From positions 310,001 to 374,000 of the forward strand of contig NZ_JACHLK010000002.1 in the NCBI RefSeq assembly GCF_014207955.1: a DNA stretch of 64,000 bases. The letters are read 5' to 3'. The notes beneath the pieces are model-generated. The model saw only the letters and a list, made by a program, of their open reading frames with translations. It was not told the origin of the DNA and did no database searches. This DNA comes from Acidovorax soli. Its GTDB lineage: Bacteria; Pseudomonadota; Gammaproteobacteria; Burkholderiales; Burkholderiaceae_C. Below, one piece after another: positions 1 through 7,499 of the stretch (position 1 is its first letter; each line of letters opens with the position of its first letter). The position numbers were made by a program, and so were the translations under genes.

Positions 1-26
1 CGGTGAAGTAAGCCCACCATCCTCCC

Positions 27-479
27 GTGAACCGCTCGCGCACTCCGCTGATGGCCTTGCCGGCCGTCTCCACCCGCATGGGGCACCCAGCCCCACAGGC
101 GGGTGCGCGTGCATGGGCTGCGCGGCTGGCCCTGGTCTGGCTCGTGCTGGCCCTGGCCTGGGTGCCCACGGTCGGCCGCCTGCACCAGATCGCCCATGCA
201 CAGCCGCTGGCGCAGATCCATGCGGGGCATGGTGCGCTGGTGGCAGCGGAGCAGGGTGCAGCCCATGGCGCATCGGCTGGCTTCCTGTCGAGCCACAGCC
301 TGGTCGACTGCCTTTTGCTCGACCAGCTTGCCCTGGGCGACGCCCTGCACAGCGCCTCTGTGGTGCTGTTGCCCCATGCGCCGGCCCCTGCGCCGGTGGC
401 CTCGCATGCCCATGGCGTGCAGGCGCGCTCTGCGGCGCTGTTCCAGGCGCGCGCCCCGCCGCCTGCGCTGCGCGCCTGA
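27..479 (+). CDS. small exported His-containing protein upstream of zinc receptor (DUF2946-like)
   Basis: I do not recognise a characterised function. The GTG start gives 150 residues; in-frame ATGs at codons 9 and 18 are alternatives. A hydrophobic segment at about residues 33-51 (LALVWLVLALAWVPTVG) looks like an uncleaved signal or membrane anchor. The rest is Ala-rich with about ten scattered His residues and the core SLVDCLLLDQLALGDALH, which resembles the Cys/His core of DUF2946-type proteins often found beside metal TonB receptors. It lies 231 bp upstream of the ZnuD-like receptor on the same strand, so a role in zinc or copper handling in the periplasm is inferred from context only. 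Confidence 0.6.
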   Translation: MNRSRTPLMALPAVSTRMGHPAPQAGARAWAARLALVWLVLALAWVPTVGRLHQIAHAQPLAQIHAGHGALVAAEQGAAHGASAGFLSSHSLVDCLLLDQLALGDALHSASVVLLPHAPAPAPVASHAHGVQARSAALFQARAPPPALRA

Positions 480-710
480 CAGCCTTTTCTCTCCCCGCAT
501 GGGCCACCGGGCCCGCAGGGCAGGGTCTGGCCCCTCCGTGCGCGCTGCTGCTGCCCCTGTTCCCCTGAATCCACTGCGGTAGGCGCCTGTTCGCCAGGCG
601 GCTGCTGGCATGCCCGTTTTCTTTTTCCTTGATTCATGCCCCGCGGCATGAAGGCCTGCGCCCGTGACCGGCCGCTGCCTCGCTGCGCGCACGCTTTTGC
701 ACTGAATACC

Positions 711-2822
711 ATGACGACACCTTCGCTCCACTCCACCTCCCGCCGTCCTGCCCTTCACCTCACCTTGCACCCTGTGGCCCTGGCAGCCATGCTGGCCCTG
801 TCAGCCGGCAGCAGCCTGGCCCAGACAGCCGTGCCCGACGCGGCGGCCAATGCCCCCAGCCTGCCGTCGGTCACGGTGTCCACCAGCGGCCTGCAACTGG
901 GTGTCAATGAAATGACCACGCCCGTGAGCGTGCTCGAAGGCGATGACCTCGTGCGCCGCCGCGAGGCCACGCTGGGCGAGACGCTGAACAGCGAGCCGGG
1001 CATCACCAGCAGCCACTTCGGCGCAGGCGCCAGCCGCCCCATCATCCGCGGCATGGACGGCCCGCGCGTCAAGGTGCTGTCCGATGGCGCCGAGCTGCAC
1101 GATGCCTCCACCATCAGCCCCGACCATGCCGTGGTGTCCGAGCCCCTGCTGGCCACCCAGATCGAGGTGCTGCGCGGTCCTTCGGCCCTGGTGCATGGCA
1201 ACGGCGCCGTGGGCGGCGTGGTCAATGTGCTCGATGGCAAGATTCCCACCGCCGTCCCCGAAAAGGGCTACGAAGGCAGCGCCGAGCTGCGTGCCAACAG
1301 CGGCGCGCGCGAAGGGGCCGGGGCGTTCTCGCTGACCGGCGGCGCCGGCAACCTGGCCGTGCATGTGGAAGGCGTGTCGCGCGATGCCAGCGACTACCGC
1401 GTGGGCAAGGGCTGGGCCCCCAACGGCGAGCCGGCGCGCAAGGTGCTGGGCAGCTTCAACCGCACCGACACGGGCAGCGTAGGCCTGTCGTGGGTGGGCG
1501 AGCGCGGCTACCTGGGCGCCGCCTATACACGCCAGACGGCGCGTTACGGCCTGCCGGGCCACAACCACAGCTTCGAGGGCTGCCACACCCATGGCGACCA
1601 CCTGCACTGCGGCGCACACGGCGACGATGACGGGCACGACCATGACCACGGCGCCGAGGCGGGCGACGTGCCGGTGGTGGACCTGCGCAGCGAGCGCTTC
1701 GATGTGCGCGGCGAGCTGCGCAACCCGTTCGCCGGCTTCTCGGCCCTGCGCCTGCGTGCCGGCGTGACCGACTACCAACACGACGAAGTGGAAGACGGTG
1801 CCATCAGCACCACCTTCAAGAACAAGGCCTACGACACGCGCGTGGAGCTGCAACACGAACCCATCGCCGGCTTCAAGGGCGTGTTCGGCCTGCAGACCTC
1901 GCAGCGCAAGTTCAGCGCCGAGGGCGAGGAAGCCTATGTACAGCCCACCGTCACGCGCAAGACCGGCCTGTTCCTGCTGGAGGAATACCGCATGGGCGAC
2001 TGGCGCTTCGAAGGCGCGCTGCGCCACGACCGCCAGACCGCCGAGGCGCAGGACTCGCGCATCGAGCGCAGCCACAACGGCACCTCGGCATCGCTGGGCG
2101 CGGTGTGGCAGTTCACGCCAGGCTATTCGCTCGGTGCCTCGCTCACGCGCGCCAGCCGCGCGCCCTCGGCCGAGGAGCTGTACGCCAACGGCCTGCACAT
2201 GGCCACCAGCACTTATGAGCGCGGCAACGCCGACCTGCGGTCCGAGACCTCGCAGAACATCGACCTGAGCCTGCGCAAGACCAGCGGCGACACCACCTTC
2301 AGCGCCAGCGTGTTCCGCAACCGCGTGAACAACTACATCTATGGCCGCACGCTCGACGCGGTGGACGGTTTGCAACTGCTGCAGTACGCCCAGGCCGACG
2401 CCACCTTCACCGGCATCGAAGGCCAGGTGCGCCAGCGCATCACGCGCAACCTGGGTGTCACGCTGTTCGGCGACACGGTGCGTGCCCGCCTGGCCGGCGG
2501 CGGCCTGCTGCCACGCATTCCCGCCACGCGCGCCGGTGTGCGCCTGGATGCCAACTGGAACGCCTGGGAGGGCCAGGTCGAGTGGGTGCAGGTGGCCCGC
2601 CAGAACCGCGTGGCCGAATTCGAATCGGCCACGCCCGGCTACGGCATGCTCAACCTGGGCGTGAGCTACAGCGGCAAATACAACGGCGAGACGCCCTGGC
2701 AGGTCTACCTCAAGGCCAACAACCTGACGGACCGCCTGGCCTATGCCCACACCTCGTTCATCAAGAACGCGGCGCCGCTGATGGGGCGCAATATCACGCT
2801 GGGCATGAAGGTCTCCTTCTGA
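711..2822 (+). CDS. znuD: TonB-dependent outer-membrane zinc receptor, ZnuD-like
   Basis: Outer-membrane receptor of about 703 residues that probably imports zinc using TonB energy. The start at 711 is chosen because it gives a normal signal peptide (LAAMLALSAGSSLAQ, cleavage after SLA); an in-frame ATG at 636 would add an unlikely Arg-rich leader. The plug domain follows with LGETLNSEPGITSS, PIIRGMDGPRVKVL and IEVLRGPSALVHG, then a 22-strand barrel ending in a C-terminal Phe (MKVSF). An extracellular loop at roughly residues 285-320 is packed with His and Asp (HNHSFEGCHTHGDHLHC, then DDDGHDHDHG), the hallmark of ZnuD-type zinc receptors. Zinc rather than copper specificity is inferred from this loop. 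No Zur box was recognised upstream. Confidence 0.85.
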   Translation: MTTPSLHSTSRRPALHLTLHPVALAAMLALSAGSSLAQTAVPDAAANAPSLPSVTVSTSGLQLGVNEMTTPVSVLEGDDLVRRREATLGETLNSEPGITSSHFGAGASRPIIRGMDGPRVKVLSDGAELHDASTISPDHAVVSEPLLATQIEVLRGPSALVHGNGAVGGVVNVLDGKIPTAVPEKGYEGSAELRANSGAREGAGAFSLTGGAGNLAVHVEGVSRDASDYRVGKGWAPNGEPARKVLGSFNRTDTGSVGLSWVGERGYLGAAYTRQTARYGLPGHNHSFEGCHTHGDHLHCGAHGDDDGHDHDHGAEAGDVPVVDLRSERFDVRGELRNPFAGFSALRLRAGVTDYQHDEVEDGAISTTFKNKAYDTRVELQHEPIAGFKGVFGLQTSQRKFSAEGEEAYVQPTVTRKTGLFLLEEYRMGDWRFEGALRHDRQTAEAQDSRIERSHNGTSASLGAVWQFTPGYSLGASLTRASRAPSAEELYANGLHMATSTYERGNADLRSETSQNIDLSLRKTSGDTTFSASVFRNRVNNYIYGRTLDAVDGLQLLQYAQADATFTGIEGQVRQRITRNLGVTLFGDTVRARLAGGGLLPRIPATRAGVRLDANWNAWEGQVEWVQVARQNRVAEFESATPGYGMLNLGVSYSGKYNGETPWQVYLKANNLTDRLAYAHTSFIKNAAPLMGRNITLGMKVSF

Positions 2823-2835
2823 CGGCGCGGCGGGT

Positions 2836-4086
2836 TCAGAACCGGTCGCAGCGGTAGGGCGCCAGGTCGATGGCTGGCGGCAGCCCGTCCAACTGGTCGC
2901 ATACCAGCTGGGCGCTGCCGCTGGCCATGGTCCACCCCATGGCGCCGTGCCCGCAGTTGAAGAACAGGTTGGCATGCCGGCTGCTGCGGCCCAGGATGGG
3001 CAGGCCGTCCGGCGTCATGGGGCGCTGGCCGGTCCAGTGCCGGGGCTGCAGCGTGGTGGCAGGGGCATAGATCGACGCCGCAAACCGCTCCAGCGCCGCC
3101 CTGCGACGGCGCACCAGTGCCTGGCTGCGCGGGATGCCGATGTCGGCAAAGCCGGTAAAGCGCACCGCCTTGCCGAACGATGCCCACGCGATCTTGTGCT
3201 GCAGGGAGACGGCCCCCATGCGGGGCTGCAGGCCCAGGGTGTCATCGTGCGCATAGGTGACCGAGTACCCAGTCACCGGGTATATCGGCAGCCGGTAGCC
3301 CAAGGGCCGTGACAGGGTGGCCGCACCGAGACCTCCGGCCATGACCACGGCATCGCAGGCCCAGAAGGTCTGGGCGGTGCGGATGCCCGTTACGCGGCTG
3401 TTCTTCATCTGCAGGCCCTGGACCTGCTGTCCGAAATGGAACTGGGCCCCCAGGGCCTGTGCTGATTGGGCGGCCCGCTCGGTGAAAGTGCGCGCGTTGC
3501 CGGTCGCATCGGTGCGGCACAGGATGCCCGCGCCAAAGCGCTGCACCGCGGGCGCCAGCAGCGGCTCTGCCCGGACAATGCCGGCGCTGTCCAGCGCTTC
3601 GTAGGGTTCGCGCGCCAGGTCCAGCAAGGCCAATTCCTGCGCATCGCTGGCCTGTCCGGGCGCGAGCAGGTACACGATACCTGCGGCGGCATGCCCGTAG
3701 TCTGCCGCCGCCACTTCCCGTTGGTTCACCTGCAGCGTGCGCGAGTACGCCGACAGCGCCACCGACGCCGCCGAATTGCGCCGCCAGCGCGCAGCGGTGC
3801 ATTCCCGCAGAAAGCGCAGGCCCCAGGGCCACAACGCCGGGTCGCTCCAGCGCGCAATGCCCATGGCATCGTCCGTGCCGGCCACCACACCGCCGAGTGC
3901 GTGCAGCACACCGGGCGATGCCCAGCTGAAGCTGTGGCCCGGCGAGATCAGTCCTGCATTGGCAAAGCTGGCGCCCTGGGCTGGTGCGTTCGCCGCCTCC
4001 AGCACGGTCACCTCGTGGCCTCGGGTGGCCAGTTGCAGGGCCGTCGTGGTGCCCACGACGCCTGCACCGATCACTGCAACGCGCAT
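2836..4086 (-). CDS. dadA: FAD-dependent D-amino-acid dehydrogenase (DadA family)
   Basis: Membrane-associated flavoprotein family that oxidatively deaminates D-amino acids to 2-oxo acids and passes electrons to the respiratory chain. The start at 4086 gives 416 residues beginning MRVAVIGAGVVGTTTALQLA, the N-terminal FAD-binding Rossmann motif GxGxxG followed by VTVLEA. The family signatures SFANAGLISPGHS near residue 40 and NLFFNCGHGAMGWTMASGSA near the C-terminus are present. An in-frame ATG at 4209 would add a 41-residue leader lacking any motif and is rejected. It is divergent from an XRE/cupin regulator with a TTTGCA inverted repeat between them, which suggests local control. Its end is 13 bp from the convergent receptor gene. 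Other glycine-oxidase-type substrates are possible. Confidence 0.85.
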   Translation of the reverse strand: MRVAVIGAGVVGTTTALQLATRGHEVTVLEAANAPAQGASFANAGLISPGHSFSWASPGVLHALGGVVAGTDDAMGIARWSDPALWPWGLRFLRECTAARWRRNSAASVALSAYSRTLQVNQREVAAADYGHAAAGIVYLLAPGQASDAQELALLDLAREPYEALDSAGIVRAEPLLAPAVQRFGAGILCRTDATGNARTFTERAAQSAQALGAQFHFGQQVQGLQMKNSRVTGIRTAQTFWACDAVVMAGGLGAATLSRPLGYRLPIYPVTGYSVTYAHDDTLGLQPRMGAVSLQHKIAWASFGKAVRFTGFADIGIPRSQALVRRRRAALERFAASIYAPATTLQPRHWTGQRPMTPDGLPILGRSSRHANLFFNCGHGAMGWTMASGSAQLVCDQLDGLPPAIDLAPYRCDRF

Positions 4087-4202
4087 GGTGCACCTCCCGC
4101 TACGGGGTCTGCCGCGGGGGCGGTGTGGTGGCGCAAAGGCCGGCGCAGGGGCTGAGAGGCTGGCATGGCATGGTTCGGTGAAAATTCGTATTTGCAATTT
4201 TA

Positions 4203-4218
4203 TTTGCAAATATGCAAA
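4203..4218. promoter_or_regulatory. inverted repeat, candidate operator between dadA-like gene and XRE regulator
   Basis: TTTGCA, four bases, TGCAAA is a perfect 6-bp inverted repeat in an AT-rich patch of an otherwise GC-rich intergenic region; a further TTTGCAA lies at 4191-4197. It sits between divergent genes, so binding by the adjacent XRE/cupin protein is a reasonable inference. Confidence 0.5.
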
Positions 4219-4289
4219 TTTGAAAGATCAGGACTTCTGGCCCCGCTGGTAGGATCGAAGCAGCCGTTCTCCGCCACGCCGCGGCCCCC

Positions 4290-4895
4290 ATGCAAGCGAT
4301 CACAACGCCACCTTCAGAACCCGCCCTCGACCGCGAGACGCTCAGTGCGCGCGTGCGTGCCGCGCGGCACGACAAGCGCATGACCCTGGTGCAGGTGGCG
4401 CAAGCCGCAGGCATCTCGGCTGCCACCGTTTCGCGCGTGGAGCGCGGCCAGATGTCGCTGACCTATGAAAAACTCACCGCGCTGGCGCGTGCCCTGGGCA
4501 TCGAGCTGTCCAGCCTGCTGGCCGGCAGCGGGGCCACGGGGAGCAGCAGCAGCGCAGGGCCGTCGCTCACGCGGGCCGGGCAGGGGGTCAGCTACCGCTC
4601 GGACGCCTACCTCTACACCTGGCTCAACGCCGATCTTGCGCGCAAGCGCATGACGCCGACCCGCATGGTCGTCTATGCGCGCACGGTGCAGGAGTCACCC
4701 GGATACTCCCGCCACGCAGGAGAGGAGTTTCTGTTCGTGCTCTCCGGGGCGCTGCAGGTGCACTTCGAGACCGGCGAGGCCATCGACGTGGCCCAGGGCG
4801 ACTGCCTGTACTTCGACAGCCGCGTTGGCCACTTCTTCCTGTCCTCCGGCGAGGGCAATGCGGAGATCATCGGGGCCATCAGCGAGACGGGCTGA
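4290..4895 (+). CDS. XRE-family transcriptional regulator with C-terminal cupin
   Basis: DNA-binding regulator of 201 residues. An XRE helix-turn-helix spans about residues 18-72 (MTLVQVAQAAGISAATVSRVERGQ), followed by a single cupin_2 effector domain at about 120-195 with the pattern HAGEEFLFVLSGALQVHF and GDCLYFDSRVGHFF. Family members (PuuR/SutR type) sense small metabolites through the cupin. It is transcribed away from the D-amino-acid dehydrogenase gene, so that gene is the likely target. The start at 4290 follows the divergent region and fits the family length; no strong ribosome-binding site is visible. Confidence 0.85.
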   Translation: MQAITTPPSEPALDRETLSARVRAARHDKRMTLVQVAQAAGISAATVSRVERGQMSLTYEKLTALARALGIELSSLLAGSGATGSSSSAGPSLTRAGQGVSYRSDAYLYTWLNADLARKRMTPTRMVVYARTVQESPGYSRHAGEEFLFVLSGALQVHFETGEAIDVAQGDCLYFDSRVGHFFLSSGEGNAEIIGAISETG

Positions 4896-4901
4896 TGTTG
4901 G

Positions 4902-4931
4902 TTTACACGAAACGTATATGTTTCGTATAAT
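4902..4931 (+). promoter_or_regulatory. promoter with inverted-repeat operator for the parD-like/map pair, predicted leaderless
   Basis: TTTACA at 4902-4907 and TATAAT at 4926-4931 form a -35/-10 pair with an 18-bp spacer. The arms ACGAAAC (4907-4913) and GTTTCGT (4920-4926) make a perfect 7-bp inverted repeat with a 6-bp centre that fills the spacer and touches the -10. The ATG begins 8 bases after the -10, where transcription itself should start, and there is no Shine-Dalgarno sequence. A leaderless autoregulated transcript is inferred. Confidence 0.65.
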
Positions 4932-4938
4932 TCAACCC

Positions 4939-5220
4939 ATGGGCATCGTCAAAATTTCCGACCAAATGCACGAGAACCTGCGCATCGCCAGCAATGCGCT
5001 GTCTCGTTCCATCAACTCCCAGGCCGAGCACTGGATGCGCGTGGGCATGCTCGCCGAGCTGCACCCCGAGCTCAGCCACAGCCAGATCTGCCAGCTGCTG
5101 ATCCGCGCCGAGCAGGCAGGTGGGTTCGATCTGGCCGCACTCGCGCAGGCACTGCCGTCTGCCGCTGGCGGCAGTGGTGCCGGGGACAAACCCAGCCTCC
5201 AGGTCAGGCGGGTGCAGTGA
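4939..5220 (+). CDS. ParD-like antitoxin-family protein
   Basis: Small protein of 93 residues matching the ParD-like antitoxin family (MGIVKISDQMHENLRIASNALSR followed by SINSQAEHWMRVGMLAELHPEL), whose N-terminal half resembles a ribbon-helix-helix DNA-binding fold. The start at 4939 is chosen because the family motif begins there and a strong -10 lies only 7 bases upstream; earlier in-frame codons overlap the promoter. The stop overlaps the start of the methionine aminopeptidase gene (TGATG), so the two are translationally coupled. No toxin of the ParE/RelE fold is nearby. A perfect inverted repeat over the promoter suggests autoregulation. A toxin-antitoxin role is not demonstrated by the sequence. 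Confidence 0.8.
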   Translation: MGIVKISDQMHENLRIASNALSRSINSQAEHWMRVGMLAELHPELSHSQICQLLIRAEQAGGFDLAALAQALPSAAGGSGAGDKPSLQVRRVQ

Positions 5221-6023
5221 TGGGGGCCCGGCATCCCCAGGTCATCATCAAGACGCCGGCCGAAATCGCCCAGTCGCGCATTGCCGCCCAATTGGCAGCG
5301 CGGGTGCTGCAGATGATCGGCCCCTACGTGCAGCCCGGTGTTTCCACCGAAGAGCTGGACGACCGCTGCCGCGAGTTCATCGTGAACGAGCTGCAGGCCA
5401 CCCCGGCCAACATCGGCTACCACGGCTACACCAAGACGCTGTGCACCTCCGTCAACCACGTGGTCTGCCATGGCATCCCGGCGGCAGACAAGGTGCTGAA
5501 AAAGGGTGACATCATCAACATCGACGTGGCCGTCATCAAGGATGGCTGGTTCGGCGACACCAGCCGCATGTACTACGTGGGCGAACCCAGCCGCCTGGCG
5601 CGCCGCCTGGTGGAGACCACCTACGAAGCCATGTGCGCCGGCATCCGCCAGGTGCGGCCCGGTGCCACGCTGGGCGACGTGGGCCACGCCATCCAGAGCG
5701 TGGCCGAGCGCGAGCGCTTCAGCATCGTGCGCGACTACTGCGGCCACGGTATCGGGCAGATCTACCACGAGGACCTGCAGGTGCTGCACTACGGCCAGCG
5801 CGGCCAGGGCATCACGCTCGAAGAGGGCATGGTCTTCACCATCGAGCCCATGGTCAACGTGGGCCGGCGCGAGACGCGCGAGCTGGCCGACGGCTGGACC
5901 GTGGTGACCCGTGACCATTCGCTCTCGGCCCAGTGGGAGCACATGGTGGCCGTCACGGCCGATGGCTTCGAGGTGCTCACGGCCTGGCCCGAGGGCACGG
6001 GCAGTTACCCGGCCATCGGCTAG
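5220..6023 (+). CDS. map: type I methionine aminopeptidase
   Basis: Cytosolic metalloprotease of 267 residues that removes the initiator Met from nascent proteins. All five metal ligands of the pita-bread fold are visible: two Asp in NIDVAVIKDGWFGDTSR, His in YCGHGIG, Glu in FTIEPMVN and Glu in QWEHMVAVT. The substrate-pocket His/Cys strip YTKTLCTSVNHVVCHGIP is also typical. The ATG at 5220 overlaps the preceding ParD-like stop; a GTG one codon upstream is the alternative. Housekeeping map genes usually sit near rpsB. Here map is coupled to an antitoxin-like gene, so it may be a second, specialised copy. It ends 2 bp from the convergent LysR gene. Confidence 0.93.
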   Translation: MGARHPQVIIKTPAEIAQSRIAAQLAARVLQMIGPYVQPGVSTEELDDRCREFIVNELQATPANIGYHGYTKTLCTSVNHVVCHGIPAADKVLKKGDIINIDVAVIKDGWFGDTSRMYYVGEPSRLARRLVETTYEAMCAGIRQVRPGATLGDVGHAIQSVAERERFSIVRDYCGHGIGQIYHEDLQVLHYGQRGQGITLEEGMVFTIEPMVNVGRRETRELADGWTVVTRDHSLSAQWEHMVAVTADGFEVLTAWPEGTGSYPAIG

Positions 6024-6025
6024 GT

Positions 6026-6937
6026 TCAAAGCTCCGCAGCCAGGCTGGCAAGCAGGCCGCGCAGCCATTGCTGCGCAGGGTGCCCATCGGTGCGCCGGTG
6101 CCATACCAGGTGAAAGACGATGGGCGCAAGCGCTACGGGCGGCGCCAGCACTTGCAGTTGCAGCGGCTCGGTGCCATGCAAGGCCACACGCCGCAGCAGC
6201 GTGGCCGCCATGTCGGTGCGCGCCACCAGGGCGGGGGCCGCGAACAGCTGTGGCAAGGTCACGGCCAGGTGCCGGCGCTGGCCGAGCCGGGCCAGGGCTT
6301 CGTCCACCAGGCCATGGCGGTCCCCCTCGGGCGAGACCAGCACATGCGACAGTGCCAGGTAGGCATCCAGGTCCAGCCCCTGGCGTGCCGCTGGGTGGCC
6401 CTGCCGCACGATGGTCACGAACTCGTCCTGCAGCAGGGGGCGGGTGAGGATGCGGCCATCGGCCAGCGTGGGCGGCACGCCCACCGCCGCATCGATGGTG
6501 CCGGCATCGAGCAGGTCCACCGCGCTGTCGCGCGCGCTGAAGGCATGCACATTCAATGAAGCACCCGGCGCCTGCCGCCGCAAGGCCTCGGCCAGGGCCG
6601 GCAGCAGCACCAGGGCCGGGTAGTCGTACAGGCCCAGGTTGAAGCTGAAGGCCGCCGTGGCCGCGTCGAACTGCGGCCGCGGCACCACGGCGGCCTCGAT
6701 CTGCCGGAGGGCCTGTGCGATGGGCCCGGCCAGGTCGCGCGCGCGCTGGGTCGGCAGCAGGCCTTCGGCGCTGCGCAGGAACAGCGGGTCGGCGAACAGC
6801 GTGCGCAGGCGCGACAGCGCGGCGCTCATGGCCGGCTGGCTCACCCCCATGCGCACGGCGGCGCGGGTGACATTGCGCTCGTCCATCAGCGCGTCAAAGG
6901 CGGCCAACAGGTTCAGGTCGATGCCGTGAAAATCCAT
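6026..6937 (-). CDS. LysR-family transcriptional regulator
   Basis: Regulator of 303 residues with an N-terminal winged HTH (LNLLAAFDALMDERNVTRAAV, then QPAMSAALSRLRTLF) of the NodD/NahR-like subclass, followed by a substrate-binding domain. It is divergent from the SnoaL-like protein and quinone oxidoreductase genes. A perfect inverted repeat (6942-6961) lies immediately upstream of its own start, as expected for an autorepressing LysR protein that activates the divergent pair. The effector cannot be read from the sequence. Confidence 0.88.
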   Translation of the reverse strand: MDFHGIDLNLLAAFDALMDERNVTRAAVRMGVSQPAMSAALSRLRTLFADPLFLRSAEGLLPTQRARDLAGPIAQALRQIEAAVVPRPQFDAATAAFSFNLGLYDYPALVLLPALAEALRRQAPGASLNVHAFSARDSAVDLLDAGTIDAAVGVPPTLADGRILTRPLLQDEFVTIVRQGHPAARQGLDLDAYLALSHVLVSPEGDRHGLVDEALARLGQRRHLAVTLPQLFAAPALVARTDMAATLLRRVALHGTEPLQLQVLAPPVALAPIVFHLVWHRRTDGHPAQQWLRGLLASLAAEL

Positions 6938-6941
6938 AAAT

Positions 6942-6961
6942 CAGATATTCACTCATATCTG
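6942..6961. promoter_or_regulatory. LysR-type inverted repeat
   Basis: CAGATAT (6942-6948) and ATATCTG (6955-6961) form a perfect 7-bp inverted repeat with a 6-bp centre, 5 bp upstream of the LysR start codon and between divergent genes. This has the size and placement of a LysR recognition site. Confidence 0.5.
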
Positions 6962-7037
6962 CCATTTGTTGGACAGATTTTAGGTTGCTTTCCAGAATCA
7001 CGTCATCGCTTTTCACACACCTCTAGAGGACTCGACG

Positions 7038-7499
7038 ATGACCGATTCACCAGAACAGAAGCAGCTGCGCCGCGAGCGCCAAGCCGTGGAGACGCTGTAC
7101 CGCGCCTTCAGCGACAAGAACCCCGACCTCATGGACCAGGCCGTCACGCCCGACTGGGACGACATTCCGCTGGCGCCCGGCCAGGGCCCGGGCCCTGAGG
7201 GGCTCAAGCCCATCATCCGGGGATTCATCGAGGCCATGCCCGATGTGCAGATCACCATCCACGACGTGCTCCAGGTCCCCGGCCGCCTGGCCGTGCGCGC
7301 CGAGATCACGGGCACCCACGAGGGCACGTTGTTCGGCATCCCCGCCACGGGCAAGCAGCTGAGCATTCCCATCCATGAATTCCACCAACTGCGCGGCGAC
7401 CGCATCGAGCGCACCTGGCACCTGGAGGATTGGTTCGGCGCCTTTGTGCAAATGGGCAGCTTTCCACCCGCACCTGCACCTGCATCGGAGGCCGCATGA
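7038..7499 (+). CDS. SnoaL-like ester cyclase/NTF2-fold protein
   Basis: Protein of 153 residues with the NTF2-like cone fold of the SnoaL/ester-cyclase family: helix VETLYRAFSDKNPDLMDQ, then GLKPIIRGFIEAMPDVQITIHDVL, GTHEGTLFGIPATGK and the closing strand IHEFHQLRGDRIERTWHLEDW. Catalysis in this family is usually by His/Asp pairs, but the substrate cannot be predicted. An AGAGGA ribosome-binding site (7025-7030) supports the start at 7038. The ATGA overlap with the quinone oxidoreductase gene implies co-translation. It is divergent from a LysR gene that is its likely regulator. Confidence 0.8.
   Translation: MTDSPEQKQLRRERQAVETLYRAFSDKNPDLMDQAVTPDWDDIPLAPGQGPGPEGLKPIIRGFIEAMPDVQITIHDVLQVPGRLAVRAEITGTHEGTLFGIPATGKQLSIPIHEFHQLRGDRIERTWHLEDWFGAFVQMGSFPPAPAPASEAA

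Noticed and set aside
1..26. A possible end of a gene entering from the left edge.
   Set aside because: Too few bases to support any coding call.
801..2975. A long minus-strand open frame of 724 codons opposite the TonB receptor.
   Set aside because: It is rich in His, Ala and Arg with no motifs and is the antisense frame of a well-supported receptor; high GC keeps antisense frames open.
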